A DNA stretch of 64,000 nucleotides from Phymatolithon calcareum (GCA_977006965.1 OZ345355.1:1178001-1242000); one strand, 5' to 3'. Positions 9,787 through 22,488 are shown, numbered from the stretch's first letter. Made by a program: numbers and translations. Notes: a model not told the origin generated them from the sequence alone.

Positions 9787-12207
9787 CTTCCAAGTGTTGT
9801 TGCGGGTTAGTGACGAGTGTTCATTCTCAATGCCCGGAGACCAGAAGTCGACATTTTTAATTGAAGTCGCTTCCTTGAAGGTCTGAGGCACTTGATGAGA
9901 AGACAAACCGATTTCAGATGCAAGGTTGACGGACTCGAAGGCCAGCATAGCAGTATGCGACGGAGCGTTCCAGAAGTCAGTGGGTGGTTTTGAGACCCGA
10001 GCTGACCTACGCAGAATGGATTTGGCGGACATCGGAGATGTTTCGTCAGAACCAGATGGAGATATAGGTTGTTCTCCACCATCTGCTTGCTCACCTTCGT
10101 CAATGTCCTTCTCGATGCTCTTATCATCTACATCCGAAATGACCTTACCTTCAACCGTATCATCACTCAGTTTGATTTGAGGAGTTTCAGGTGATACATT
10201 GGTTTCGGTCTCATCGAATCCGCAATCCGATTCATTGAACGTCACGTCCCTTGACACAATCACTTTCCGCAAGTCCGCATCCCACAGCTTATACCCTTTT
10301 GATGCCAACGAGTATCCCAGCATAACAGCCTCACGAGTACGACTGTCGAGTTTCTTCACTTTCTTCTTCGGAATCACGTACCAACACTTGGCGCCAAATA
10401 CGCGCAAGTGTCCCAAATCTGGAGGGGCACCCATCCATATGTGATGGGGGGTCGTGTTCGAAGGAAGTCCTCGTGACGTTACTCGGTTGCGCACATACAC
10501 AGCAGTTGCCAACGCTTCAGCCCAGAACTTCTTCTCGATGCCTCTGTGATGGAGCATCGAGCGCACTAAGTTGAGAAGTGTGCGGTTCATGCGTTCAGCC
10601 ACCACATTTTTCTGTGGGGTGTAAGCGACTGTGAGCTGTTGATGGATGCCGTGTTCCGCAAGATATTCCTTGAACTCGTTTGAAAGGTACTCGCCTCCAT
10701 TGTCGGTCCTAATTGCTTTGAGCTTAGGTGCTTTCGAAAAGTCCTGTATGTTCAAGTGCTTAAGCTCTCTACCTGTATGGGTTTCAGCGTACTTGTGAAA
10801 CTTCCGAAAACACTCAAAGCTCTCCGATTTCTTTCGCATGGTGAATACCGTGGTCCACTTGGAGTGATCATCGATGAATGTGATGAAGTACTGTGATCCT
10901 CCAAGGGACGGAATGTCGATAGGACCAAGAACGTCTGAATGTACGAGATCGAGAACAGCTGTGGAGCGAGAACTACTGGACTTTGGAATCGGAGCACGAT
11001 GACCTTTGCCGGCAAGACAACCATTACATGGATGTGTGGACTGTGAGTTGGGAGCAATCTTTACACCTTTCACCACCCCATGGTTTACCATTCCGGTAAT
11101 TCCAGTGTGGTCAACATGCGCAAGTCGTTCATGCCAGAGCTGTAGGCTCGCGAAACAGGAAACTTCGTTAAGTTTATTTCCATCTGCAAGGTCTAGAGAG
11201 TAGAGACTTTTGCGTAGAGTACCTGTTGCGATAGTGTCATGATGAGCTTTAACATAGCAACGGCTGTTCTTGAACGTTATACCATATCCGTACTCATCCA
11301 TTTTTGAGACAGACAATAGAGAGTATCCGAAGTCGGACAATAGAGAGTATCCGAAGTCGGGTATGTGCATAACGTCCTTGAGCTTTCGCTTTAACGATTT
11401 GCCGTTCACGTTAAGCGTAATGATGACATCACCTTTTCCAGCGATTGTGGCCTGTGCTTTGGTTCCCATTTCGACGGTTGAAGACATTTTGGTGTATGAG
11501 CAGAAGATTGAACGATCGAAAGTCATATGCGATGTACTACCAGAGTCAATTATCCATGACTTTGACTTCTCGGAAATATCAGAATCGCGCACCTTGACCA
11601 TCAGGCATACAAAGTCGGAATCGGACATAACTCGAACATGTTCCGATTCATCGGTCAAGAATGCAGCTGGTTTCGTTTGCTTTCCATTCCGATTTTTGTA
11701 TCCTTCAGGAGCAAGGTGTGGAAACTTGGTCCAACATTTCACACTTCTATGTCCAGATCGATGACAATGTTCACAGTAGTCACGAATTCGTTCTCCATCG
11801 CGTCTGGCAGTGAAAAGTGCAGCAGTCTCAGCTTTGACGGTTGATGCTTCGACACGCATTGACATGCGTTGTTCTTCCTGGAGTAGTCGACTCTTCACAA
11901 ATTTAAGTGGGAATGATTCGTCTTCATTGCCGAGAGCATCGAGTGCACTTATCAAGCTGTCGTAGCATTCGGGAAGTCCGTTCAATACAGCCATGACCAT
12001 TTCTTTATCGTCAATATCGACACCCATTGACTTGAGGGTGGATGCGAGTTGGCGAATGCGGTTCGTATAGGGCAGTATTTTCTCGTCCTCGAGCATAGTG
12101 GCGGTATAGAACTTGCGGCGAGCAGCCAGTTTGTTCAAAAGAGTGTGTCGTTCAAAGATATTGAGAATCGACGTCCACATTTCTTTGGCCGTTTCGACAT
12201 CCTGCAC
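9787..12207 (-). pseudogene. E3 Gag-protease-integrase half, long open frame
   Basis: One uninterrupted minus-strand frame of about 806 element-encoded residues begins inside Gag (MQDVETAKEMW) and runs to the E4 insertion, reading a few residues into its LTR. Visible in order: Gag, zinc knuckle CEHCHRSGHRSVKC, protease IIDSGSTSHM with an intact D-S-G, integrase HHCC and DDE residues (HSDVLG, RTDNGGEY, AERMNRT), a Pro/Ser/Asp-rich linker, and the RT entry. Oddities are a 24-bp in-frame tandem duplication (DFGYSLLS twice, near 11310-11360) and KNVVAER where other copies have QNGVAER. It is truncated at both ends, so it cannot make a complete polyprotein. Confidence 0.85.
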
Positions 12208-12208
12208 A

Positions 12209-12527
12209 TGTTGGAAGTGTGATTGTTTGGAGCTCTAGTCGCAAACACACTTCAATATCAAGGTATGATCTCGGTACACGTGTACACGTGTCAAGTCGAA
12301 AGTCATATGATAGTATGACAAATTTGTTTAGGGTTAGTGTGTCTCCGTCGTCAATTAGGGTTTTCATCAAGTCTGGTTGAGTTCTCAGGTCTATATAGTC
12401 CTGACCTGAGGTCCGCCAAGTGAATAAACCAAGGAACTCATTCACTCACAACCCAACTTCTCCTCAACCAATTCATTCCAACCAAACATTTTCATTCACC
12501 TCATCTTCTCCCTAACCTCCAACAACA
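12209..12527 (+). repeat. Internally deleted copia LTR (family 1)
   Basis: About 319 bp, starting TGTTGGAAGTGTG and ending CCTCCAACAACA. About 125 bp of U3 between AAGTCGAAAGTCA and TATGATAGTATG is deleted relative to full copies. The left flank is E3 gag (minus) and the right flank is non-copia DNA. The flanking 5-mers do not match, so this is a recombination junction and not a clean solo LTR. Confidence 0.75.
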
Positions 12528-13320
12528 AATACGACATCCTAAGACACGATCATCTTGCATGCATTCGGATCTGAAAATTTCGTGATGACACCATGCTTTT
12601 GCTTTTGGCTTCGTGTTCCATCCGAATACTCCGTTGCACCTCACTAGTTTTTATTGTGATGAATGCGACAATAAGTTAGGCTAGAACAAGTAAAACAATC
12701 TAAATTAGAACGCTTCTTCTTCCTCTCGCGGGCGTCGGTTGTCGAATCTTGAAGATCGATCGATTTTTGGATCTTTTCGATTTCGCCGGTAATCTTGTGG
12801 ATGCTACCACTTAGATTGTTGGCGGCAATGTTTTAAAATCGCCGTGCTCAACGAAGCCGATACCGATGCAATGAATTTTTTGGCACCGCTTCTTGGGGAC
12901 GGCGCTATCCGCATCTTCAAGATTCTTGATCTTGTCCATAACACGGTTAGCTTCCAGGGTCTTCTTGACTTTCCCTTCGATGAGATCGGCAATTTCGCGC
13001 GGCTCGGCCTCCTTGTTGCGGCGCGCAGCGAAATTCTCAAAGTCCTTCTCTACAATCACGGTGGTACTGTAGAAAGCAGTGGCCAGTTCCTGCGCAAAGA
13101 TCGAACGAATCGAGATACGAAGGAGTTAATCCTTGATAATATCGGACACTCCCTGTCACTCGATGAAGATAGGAAAGGATCTTTCCATTTCTTGACAACT
13201 CCTCTATTCTTTCGATTATTCGATAAAGTTCGTCCACGCCGTTGGCCATACATTTCAGAAAAACACATTGTTCGTCCTTTCTGGATTTAAAATATTAATG
13301 GTGAGTGACAACGAATATAA
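12528..13320. other. Non-copia DNA with a degraded gene; upstream of the satellite
   Basis: No transposon features are seen. The only coding-like signal is the minus-strand segment described separately at 12811-13249. The last bases before the satellite are AT-rich. Confidence 0.4.
12811..13249 (-). pseudogene. Possible degraded gene, charged helical protein, unidentified
   Basis: Minus-strand frames carry protein-like, highly charged segments. The first is MANGVDELYRIIERIEELSR from 13249. In another frame, after at least one frameshift and one stop, come FAQELATAFYSTTVIVEKDF and then AEPREIADLIEGKVKK, ending at 12811. The composition (many Glu, Lys and Arg; amphipathic) suggests a coiled-coil or helical protein. 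I do not recognise the family. It could be a host gene relic or part of an unidentified mobile element. Confidence 0.3.
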
Positions 13321-15465
13321 ATGAATGAAAATGAATGAAAATGAATGAAAATGAATGAAAATGAATGAAAATGAATGAAAATGAATGAAAATGAATGAAA
13401 ATGAATGAAAATGAATGAAAATGAATGAAAATGAATGAAAATGAATGAAAATGAATGAAAATGAATGAAAATGAATGAAAATGAATGAAAATGAATGAAA
13501 ATGAATGAAAATGAATGAAAATGAATGAAAATGAATGAAAATGAATGAAAATGAATGAAAATGAATGAAAATGAATGAAAATGAATGAAAATGAATGAAA
13601 ATGAATGAAAATGAATGAAAATGAATGAAAATGAATGAAAATGAATGAAAATGAATGAAAATGAATGAAAATGAATGAAAATGAATGAAAATGAATGAAA
13701 ATGAATGAAAATGAATGAAAATGAATGAAAATGAATGAAAATGAATGAAAATGAATGAAAATGAATGAAAATGAATGAAAATGAATGAAAATGAATGAAA
13801 ATGAATGAAAATGAATGAAAATGAATGAAAATGAATGAAAATGAATGAAAATGAATGAAAATGAATGAAAATGAATGAAAATGAATGAAAATGAATGAAA
13901 ATGAATGAAAATGAATGAAAATGAATGAAAATGAATGAAAATGAATGAAAATGAATGAAAATGAATGAAAATGAATGAAAATGAATGAAAATGAATGAAA
14001 ATGAATGAAAATGAATGAAAATGAATGAAAATGAATGAAAATGAATGAAAATGAATGAAAATGAATGAAAATGAATGAAAATGAATGAAAATGAATGAAA
14101 ATGAATGAAAATGAATGAAAATGAATGAAAATGAATGAAAATGAATGAAAATGAATGAAAATGAATGAAAATGAATGAAAATGAATGAAAATGAATGAAA
14201 ATGAATGAAAATGAATGAAAATGAATGAAAATGAATGAAAATGAATGAAAATGAATGAAAATGAATGAAAATGAATGAAAATGAATGAAAATGAATGAAA
14301 ATGAATGAAAATGAATGAAAATGAATGAAAATGAATGAAAATGAATGAAAATGAATGAAAATGAATGAAAATGAATGAAAATGAATGAAAATGAATGAAA
14401 ATGAATGAAAATGAATGAAAATGAATGAAAATGAATGAAAATGAATGAAAATGAATGAAAATGAATGAAAATGAATGAAAATGAATGAAAATGAATGAAA
14501 ATGAATGAAAATGAATGAAAATGAATGAAAATGAATGAAAATGAATGAAAATGAATGAAAATGAATGAAAATGAATGAAAATGAATGAAAATGAATGAAA
14601 ATGAATGAAAATGAATGAAAATGAATGAAAATGAATGAAAATGAATGAAAATGAATGAAAATGAATGAAAATGAATGAAAATGAATGAAAATGAATGAAA
14701 ATGAATGAAAATGAATGAAAATGAATGAAAATGAATGAAAATGAATGAAAATGAATGAAAATGAATGAAAATGAATGAAAATGAATGAAAATGAATGAAA
14801 ATGAATGAAAATGAATGAAAATGAATGAAAATGAATGAAAATGAATGAAAATGAATGAAAATGAATGAAAATGAATGAAAATGAATGAAAATGAATGAAA
14901 ATGAATGAAAATGAATGAAAATGAATGAAAATGAATGAAAATGAATGAAAATGAATGAAAATGAATGAAAATGAATGAAAATGAATGAAAATGAATGAAA
15001 ATGAATGAAAATGAATGAAAATGAATGAAAATGAATGAAAATGAATGAAAATGAATGAAAATGAATGAAAATGAATGAAAATGAATGAAAATGAATGAAA
15101 ATGAATGAAAATGAATGAAAATGAATGAAAATGAATGAAAATGAATGAAAATGAATGAAAATGAATGAAAATGAATGAAAATGAATGAAAATGAATGAAA
15201 ATGAATGAAAATGAATGAAAATGAATGAAAATGAATGAAAATGAATGAAAATGAATGAAAATGAATGAAAATGAATGAAAATGAATGAAAATGAATGAAA
15301 ATGAATGAAAATGAATGAAAATGAATGAAAATGAATGAAAATGAATGAAAATGAATGAAAATGAATGAAAATGAATGAAAATGAATGAAAATGAATGAAA
15401 ATGAATGAAAATGAATGAAAATGAATGAAAATGAATGAAAATGAATGAAAATGAATGAAAATGAA
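13321..15465. repeat. Pure 10-bp satellite (ATGAATGAAA)x214
   Basis: 214 consecutive identical copies of ATGAATGAAA fill 13321-15460, followed by a partial unit before unique sequence. I saw no variant unit. On the minus strand the unit has no stop in any frame, and since 10 is not a multiple of 3 all three frames give the same 10-residue period rich in Phe, Ile, His and Ser. The long reading frame there (13255-15495) is a by-product of the repeat. Confidence 0.97.
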
Positions 15466-18400
15466 CGTTAATTCAGATGGCCGGCCTTGATACACAGCCT
15501 GTAGATGTATGATCGATGTGCTGAGCCACGCAACGGATCAAGGGCTCTGGTTCGTGGTTGGAAATTCGTGCACTCCATTTACTGCACGAACGATGACAGT
15601 GCGCCTATTGTCCGTGTAATATATGACGTGCTCTTTACTAACAATAACGTTAGTAGATAAGAATTTATCTTATTTTCTTATGTTGACTACTTAGGAAAAA
15701 TATAGAAACGAAACTCAGTTTGCATACTTTTCTTCCTAGTCCACAGACGCAAACTTTACCGTCTGGAAAGTTACTATATCTGGAACTTTTAAATTCATTC
15801 CATTGATCTCGCAGTCTTTAGAGGAGAAAACACAGTTCAGCTCTGTACAGTTAGAGGTCGTTCCACTTGACAAGCAGCGAAGATCATTCACGTTGCTCAC
15901 TATGCAATACTCCGGTGCCACAAGAAAAACTCATTAGCCATTATCCTCAATCTCGTACATTTGAACTTATCGACAGCGCAACCCAAAAGTGTACGTTCGT
16001 ACACAGCATCAAGGTTGTCCCGATCTCGAAGTCACGATTGACGGTCGTTCCGTTGTACCACCCAATAACAGTTCCTTTTTCCAAGTTCAAGTCTGTTTAC
16101 GGCTGCATTGAATGGAAGGAAAAGTATTACACACTTTTGAAGGCGTGAAATATTTCATTTTTCCGGGCAAGTTTACAACAGCATAGACACGTTTAATCTG
16201 GACATATTATACTTTCAAAAACATTCTTTAATTTTTTGAAGTCCTCAGAGTTTTAAATAGTTCATTTCTTAGTTCTAACTTTACTTTTCGGGGAGAGGGT
16301 TCAAAAGGGAGAAGCAGCGCTGCCCATATGGCCACCAATATTTCTGGTCGTCTGTCCAAGAGTATTCGTAAAGTTTGTAGCCAATTTCGAAAAAGTTCAA
16401 AAAACATTTGTTCTCCTGCCGGCAGATTCTCCGTTCCGGTTTTGGGATAATCTCGTCAAGTTTTGTATACTCCCTTGCACTCTTCAACGTCTTACTCGCT
16501 GAATTCCTCTTTCAGGTCCTACAATATTGCGCCATACATCATCCCCTTGTACGTGAAACTTGAAATAATAGCTCCACTGCGCCGCCTGGCTTCGCGGAAG
16601 TCGAACCTCGTTGAGGATGCCTTTGGAAAATAGATACACGTTAATTACGTTATTCCTCATATAGATGAACAAAAACAACGGGTGGGCGAAACTCCGCGAT
16701 GGCGAGGGTCAAACAAGAAAACGGCGCAGAAGGGACCGAGACGAATCAGACCGGGAAGAAGGACACGGGAAGTGCAAGGCAGGAAAAGCAGGTTCCTCAT
16801 GTTGAATGTCGTCGTGAATGCAATAGAGGTGCTATGAGATGTGGGGCGTCTGGCTGAAATTTGGACAGTTCACTGTTCGCAGTATTTGGTGGAAGGAGTC
16901 GAAAGCGAAGCCCGGACATGTCAATTGACTGAATATGAGAATGCGAGATGTGGTCGTGAAACCGGTCGTGAAATTTGAACTCTTGCTGAACAGATGACGC
17001 CGTACTGCTATGCATGAATGGGAAGTCTGAGGGACCTTTTGCAAGAGTTGATGCAGCTTCTTTTCTGCTTCTCAGTTTTGAAGCTAATTTCAACTCGAAT
17101 ATTGTGAGAGAGAGTAATCTCGCGGTTCATTAGATGGAAATAGATAACGATGAGGGCTGTCCCATTTGTTCCTAATATTTGCTCACCTGTATACCTGATT
17201 TCAAAGAGATCTTCTGTAGTCGAGATGGGCTTCAGACGCTCTAATTGACTCTCACACTGTATCAAACGCCAGCGCAATAAGTGCGTTATTAATTAATGGA
17301 CTGAAACAATAAGCAAAGATACCATTCTTCCTTTGCTCAATAAGCTTTGAGATGGCACTGCAGTGTTTTCTCTATCTTCTTCGTCCCTATCAGGGTCCTA
17401 AGTGTGAGGACCCACCGCGTCATTTCAAACGTTCTGTACGATACATCCAGCAAGGAAATATTTACCACTTTCCGAGCCCCTGGTATTCGCAACTGTAGTG
17501 CTGAAAGTAATAATTACTTGTCTCTCTCCTTCAAACGAGAAAGCGCCAGTTTTACAATGGAAACCAAGGCGACATTCAATAGTTTGCCAACTCGGTGAAG
17601 GCTTTAGAACTTCACGGAAAAAACGCAAAGTTGACTGCCCATATCGTGTTTTAGAGGAAGCTGTCGCCTTCCTGTCCGTTCTAGAAATCATCCATGGTCC
17701 AGGCGGTGATCGTTCCATCGCGTACAGTGCGTGCCTGGGGCTGATGTTCAGCTCGCATCACTATTAAAGAAGGAAGCAATTAGCGGCGTCTTCCTGTCAA
17801 AATGAGTGCCAATGCGCGGCTGGACAATAGATAATCACTTCGATTGCTCACGTTATGTAGTCGCTCTCCGATAATACGTTGTAAATCATGGCTGCAAAAT
17901 CAATACCTATTGTTTTTCTTCTCATTTGCTAATTTTAATTGTTCTTCGTACTGCCTCTACCATTTCAAACGACATTCTGTCGACCTGCATATTTTCTCTC
18001 TGGCAACTGAGAGTGATATATATAAGAGTGCGTTAGTGAGCAGTGAATGAGAAGCATTTATCTGCAATATAGTTTCTACTAGTTAGATGTCTGCTCCTTT
18101 TACAGCTAGCTCTGATATAAATATAATACTACTGTTCAGAACGTCGCTCGTTTTGACTTGAAGATCTGCACTTTCCTCTTTGAGACCGAATGGAGGACGG
18201 TAAGCGCAGCCTATATCAATTGGTTTAGAACAGTGATAGGAAATAATCAGGTCTTAGTTTTGAACTTCTTACTTCTCATTAACATTTTCCATTACTGATA
18301 TTGATTTCACTGGAAACGAAGGACGAGTTAGTTCACTTGCGTTATATCCACATTTTCGAAAGTCCATGGCGAAGCTGAAGAATGCAGAGATCACGTTAGT

Positions 18401-19159
18401 CACTATCAAATATTATGCCCTGAGAAATAATGTTCTCCATTTTTTGAAGTGACGTAATGGCACGCAAAAACATAATATTGTCTGTCTACCTTAGCTCTCT
18501 CCATATAGTTAAGTAAAATCGGAGCTGAAACGAAATGTTGAAGCTTCGCTTGTAAGACCAATTTTCCACTTTTATGGTCGCTACGTCGCTACGGTATTTC
18601 GCACGACATAAATGAATATTCTGAAAGCAGTGCGTTTTCGGCTTGCCCGACAGGGATAGAGAGCAATGATATATTAGACAGTCGTGCACAGCAGAATAGA
18701 TTCCTGACCGATCAATATTGGATATCTTGGCTGTTACCGGAAACAATCTCTCTGAGTCAAATAAAGATGCCGGCGTGGCAAAGCCTCGACGTGCAACCTG
18801 TCACAAGAAAGGAAACGTACTCTCAGACTGCAGCATCCAGAAGTAAACAATGTCAAAATTTCCTCGTTATCCAGTACGTTTTTCACAGTCTTGGTACAAT
18901 CCGCAGTGTCGACAACATTCAAGAACTTTGGCACATCATCTCGGTTTGAGCCTGCAGTACGCTGCGAGGAAAATTTCTTATTGAACAACCACGAGTGGAA
19001 GCATTACGAGTGCTAAAGAACTCGGTCCTGTACAAGTCGATGAAGTCGAGTCCTGAACAGAGTCCCTCGGACCAGTTCCTCTTCAATTTCAAGGATTATA
19101 GAACGAAATTATTTGCGTTGTTAACGGAGAAGGAACTCTGAAGACAAGTACAATGTTCT
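15466..19159. other. AT-rich intergenic DNA, no gene recognised
   Basis: Only short, scattered reading frames occur on both strands, with no recognisable protein motifs, LTR ends or clear terminal inverted repeats. Parts may belong to the Tc1/mariner relic at the right-hand end. Confidence 0.4.
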
Positions 19160-19400
19160 AACGCGGTGCGCAGTGACGTTTAAAGAAGAAAACTGTCCAG
19201 ATGACTAGATATTTCAGCAGGATAATGCTCAGAACCACGTCAGCAAGTACCCAGAAGACTGTTTTTCTTCAACGTTCTCCCTTGTCCGGCTTAAGTTTCT
19301 CGATGTCCCCATAGTCAAGAATTTCTGGGCACCCTCGTCCTTGAAAGTTTACAAGGGTTTTTGGAATTCTAAAGCGTGGGAGTGCTTAAATAATGGGCCA
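19160..19400 (+). pseudogene. Tc1/mariner-type transposase relic
   Basis: One plus-strand frame, after a stop, reads IFQQDNAQNHVSK (FQQDNA at 19212-19229), then LVRLKFLDVPIVKNFWAPS. This matches the DDE-domain pattern of Tc1/mariner transposases: FQQDNAxxH, then L-D-W/V-P ... N-x-W. The SPDLNPIE segment that carries the third acidic residue is deleted or altered, and stops are present. I could not place the ends of the element. Confidence 0.5.
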
Positions 19401-20412
19401 TTAGTTTTTCGAGCAATATCGAAGATTCGACTGTTAAAATCTGAATACATAAATGCCGAAGCGATGTGTTGACTTCAAGGAGCGTCAGAGACGCAGTTTG
19501 AGGAACTAGTGATTTGCCGCTCAATCTTGAGGTGATCTTTCTGTTAACTGTCCGTAATACTCTTTTGCGCAGCTGAGTGCGATGACGATAGCGTAGTGCT
19601 CTCCAACTTCGTTAATTTTTTTTGCATTATGAGAGCTTCGAAACCAGAAAATTAGTTTTCAAAATGGGCCGTCTTGCAGGTCTAACTTTTATCTCCTCCA
19701 AGTGTCCGTAATCCAACTTCTGAGACTGTAGATAGTCAGTCATTTTAGTAAATTTCTCTATGTAATTATGTAGGCCGTGCTGGGTAATTGAACCATAATA
19801 GTCCTGAAAGTGGTATCGCCCTGTCGTCGCTTAGAGCGTACTGGCCAAGGCCGTCCGAACCATAGGTCTGTTCAGAAGTTTGACACGTGGAAATCACAAT
19901 TCTACGCGGTCCCACGCTTCAGTGATACATATCTGGACGCAGTCCTCCTCTTACTGCATCGACTACCTGTCCGCTGTACTGCCCCACAGCGCCGGCGATG
20001 CACGCCTCAAAACAGCCATCGCCGACCTGCGTTGTCCGCCTGGCCGTCGTGCCTTACCGCACCGTTGGAAATCAATTACTTGGTGACGCCCTGTGCCAAG
20101 TATGCCGCCCGGCTCTATTAACCTGCTGTTCGCTCTACGCGACGTCGACGCCTTCTGAAAAGTACACCGCTTGGCTGCCGCGACGTGCCCCCCCGCTAGA
20201 TATGTATACACTGTCCAACTCCGCTCGTGTCTGCTCTGCAACGAATTGCAATCGACCACACCACCTGCCCGGCTGAGAACGATTGGCGCCGCCTCTTCGT
20301 CACAGTAACCGTGTCTGTCCGAAGTCGCACGAACCGATTGCGGCGTTCGTTGGTGTATTCAAAAATTGGAGCAAAACACTCTGCCACTTAGTGTATTGGA
20401 TCGAAGTGTGCC

Positions 20413-20467
20413 AGCTATGATACAGTACATGCCTCTCATGCGGAGAGGCATGTCCTGTATCATAGCT
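20413..20467. repeat. Hairpin: 25-bp inverted repeat
   Basis: AGCTATGATACAGTACATGC... and its near-perfect reverse complement (one mismatch) flank a 6-nt loop. The same hairpin occurs in the right arm near 38928-38982. It may be a tiny foldback MITE. Confidence 0.6.
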
Positions 20468-20551
20468 GCACCAACAGCAGGCTCTCTATGCTGCCGTAAT
20501 CACGTTTGCATTCAGAGATGCATTCACTCTCAGTATTCGGTCCGTGTAGTA

Positions 20552-22048
20552 CAGTAAGACCCCTCTAATTGCAGCGACCTCGAGGACAGTCTTTTTGTGC
20601 AGTAAGAGGAGCTTTGCAACAAGAGAAATTTATCATAATCTCATTACACTGAGGTGCTGTGCAAACTCGCACTTGCCCGTTACTTATTCTATTTCATCCA
20701 ATCAGTAATGCCCGTCTGTCGCATCTGAGACTTGTACTCGGCTCAGATTTCTCGCTGAGCGGCTGTAAGGTCACGACGAGCAGCAGTATTGCAATGCCCA
20801 CGCTCATCGAGAATTCAAATTTAAAGTCCGATGTGACGGAGCTTCTCATTCAGCGGGAGCATGTGTACCTTGTCGACTACACCTTCTCCTTCATCGTCGA
20901 TTTCATTTTCCTTCTTCATGAGGGGTCGTAGGATCATGGAATAGATTCCGTAATATATTAACCACGAGATACTCATCACGTCATTCGGCAGTACAGTCAT
21001 TTTCACCAACGGGGTTCAGCGAGTCGTCAATATTCATATGATGGCGAGCCGGCAACACATCGTCGATAATCGCCTGAACGTCAGCACGATCCTGCGCCAG
21101 TGCAGCATTAGCAACAGTGCTGACATCATTCGTATCACGACAGACAATATTGTCAATGACCCCAGTCACTTCCCAGCAGTTGTAGATGATCTGGGCATCT
21201 AGTTCTTCTCAAACATACAGCATCCACTTCATGGCCGTCAACTGGTTGATTTTGTAGATATTGTCCGAGTTCGTTCCCTTGTAGTCAAGTGCACGTCCAA
21301 TCTGGAGCTTGCGATAGCGTGTCTTGACTACTGCTATGATTACAGCATCTATAGGCTGGTTATTCGAAGTTGTGCTCGGTGGAAGGAATATCACCTCGGC
21401 ATTTTTAAGTGGCGGCAGTGCGTTCGTCTTGCCATGGGCAGAACAATTGTCCACTAGCAGGGCAACCATGTGCCCTGCCGTTTGTGCTATGTAGAAATCG
21501 AAGCGAGCTAACCAGTCAAAGAACAAAATAATAGTCATCTAGGCTTTGGCATTGTAATGATAATCGAATCCTAATTCTTGTCCGGTCTTTTTCTTGAACA
21601 CTCTAGGGCGGCGAGCATTTCCAATTACCATCAAAGGCATCTTTTCGGTTACGTCGGCGTTTGAGCAGGACATAAAAGTCAGCCGCTGCTTTTGCTTTTT
21701 GCGTCCCGGAAGAGGCCCTGTCGCGATGGTTTGCGTTGGTGCCATCATTTAGTACAGGCCGAATTCTTCTGCGTTCCATATGTCATTGACACCGTACTTA
21801 GATAATCGCTGTTTGATAGGAGGCAGCTCACGCTCAATGCCAACATAGTCTGCATTGGCGCTCTCGCCATGCGAACGATGACGCTTGAGCTTATTACTTT
21901 TTTTAAAGCCGTTGAGCGAACCATTTGAGAACTGCAACTGAATTTTCTCATCACCAGGAAGGGTATCGTTAGATGGATAGGAGTCGTCGTCCTTTCTCCT
22001 TAATCAAATCGCTAGACACGAACACATTCCTTACGTATTCATCGTGCA
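20552..22048 (-). pseudogene. pogo-like (DDE_1) transposase relic, left arm
   Basis: The minus-strand frame reads ...DIWNAEEFGLY(stop)MMAPTQTIATG, GRKKQKQRLTFMSC, GQELGFDYHYNAKA(stop)MTIILFF, LLVDNCSAHG, VIFLPPSTTSNNQPIDAVI, MKWMLYV(stop)EELDAQI. The D-N-x-x-A-H box and the LPPSTTSxxQPxD box are DDE_1 superfamily (pogo/Tigger/Jerky) signatures. Three single-codon stops (TAA, TAG, TGA) interrupt an otherwise continuous frame. At 20550, TA followed by CAGTAAGACCCCTCTAATTG looks like the pogo terminal repeat with its TA target. The other end is cut by a copia LTR. The identical stops in the right arm show that inactivation came before the duplication. Confidence 0.75.
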
Positions 22049-22488
22049 TGTTGTTGGAGGTTAGGGAGGAGATGAGGTGAAGAAAAAAGTTTGGTTGGAG
22101 TGAATTGGTTGAGTAGAAGATGAGTTGTGAGTGAATGAGTTTCTTGGTTTATTGAGTTGGCGGACCTCAGGTCAAGACTATAAGACCTGAGAACTCAACC
22201 AGACTTGATCAAAACCCTAATTGACGACGGAGACACTCTAACCCTAAACAAATTTGTCATAATATCATATGACACGTGTAACATGAAAAAATCAAGAATC
22301 ATCTACTGAGTGAGGGGAGTATGATTGTCATACTCTTATCATACTCTGACACGTGTCACCGCCAAACTTCATGAATCCAAGTTCGAGACACTTTGTTTTT
22401 CGACTTGACACGTGTACACATGTACCGAGATCCAACTTTGATTTTGAAGTGTGTTGCGAGGAGAGCTCCAAGCTTCACACTTTCAACA
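22049..22488 (-). repeat. 3' LTR of E5 (family 1)
   Basis: 440 bp, TGTTGAAAGTGTGAAGC ... CTCCAACAACA on the minus strand. It is uninterrupted, whereas the mirror copy in the right arm (35270-37334) carries a 1.6-kb transposon. Confidence 0.85.

Larger units (their letters stand above)
2368..12208 (-). mobile_element. Copia element E3 (minus), split by nested element E4, 5' end lost
   Basis: This element has an LTR-family-2 3' LTR (2368-2816), a polypurine tract, RNase H and RT (2838-4356), then a 5.4-kb insertion (E4), then RT start, integrase, protease and gag (9787-12208). The two halves join exactly within one conserved polyprotein segment (NNTWK|LV) when E4 and one CTTCC copy are removed. 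The gag N-terminus, leader and 5' LTR are missing. At 12208 the sequence changes abruptly to an LTR in the opposite orientation with no matching target duplication, so the 5' end was probably lost by recombination. Confidence 0.85.

Noticed and set aside
13255-15495. 746-residue open frame on the minus strand
   Set aside because: It is the translation of the pure 10-bp satellite; all three minus frames are open for the same reason and there is no unique coding sequence.
16281-17767. Short frames at 16.3-17.8 kb as host genes
   Set aside because: Overlapping frames on both strands, no motif, no credible start context; composition resembles non-coding AT-rich DNA.
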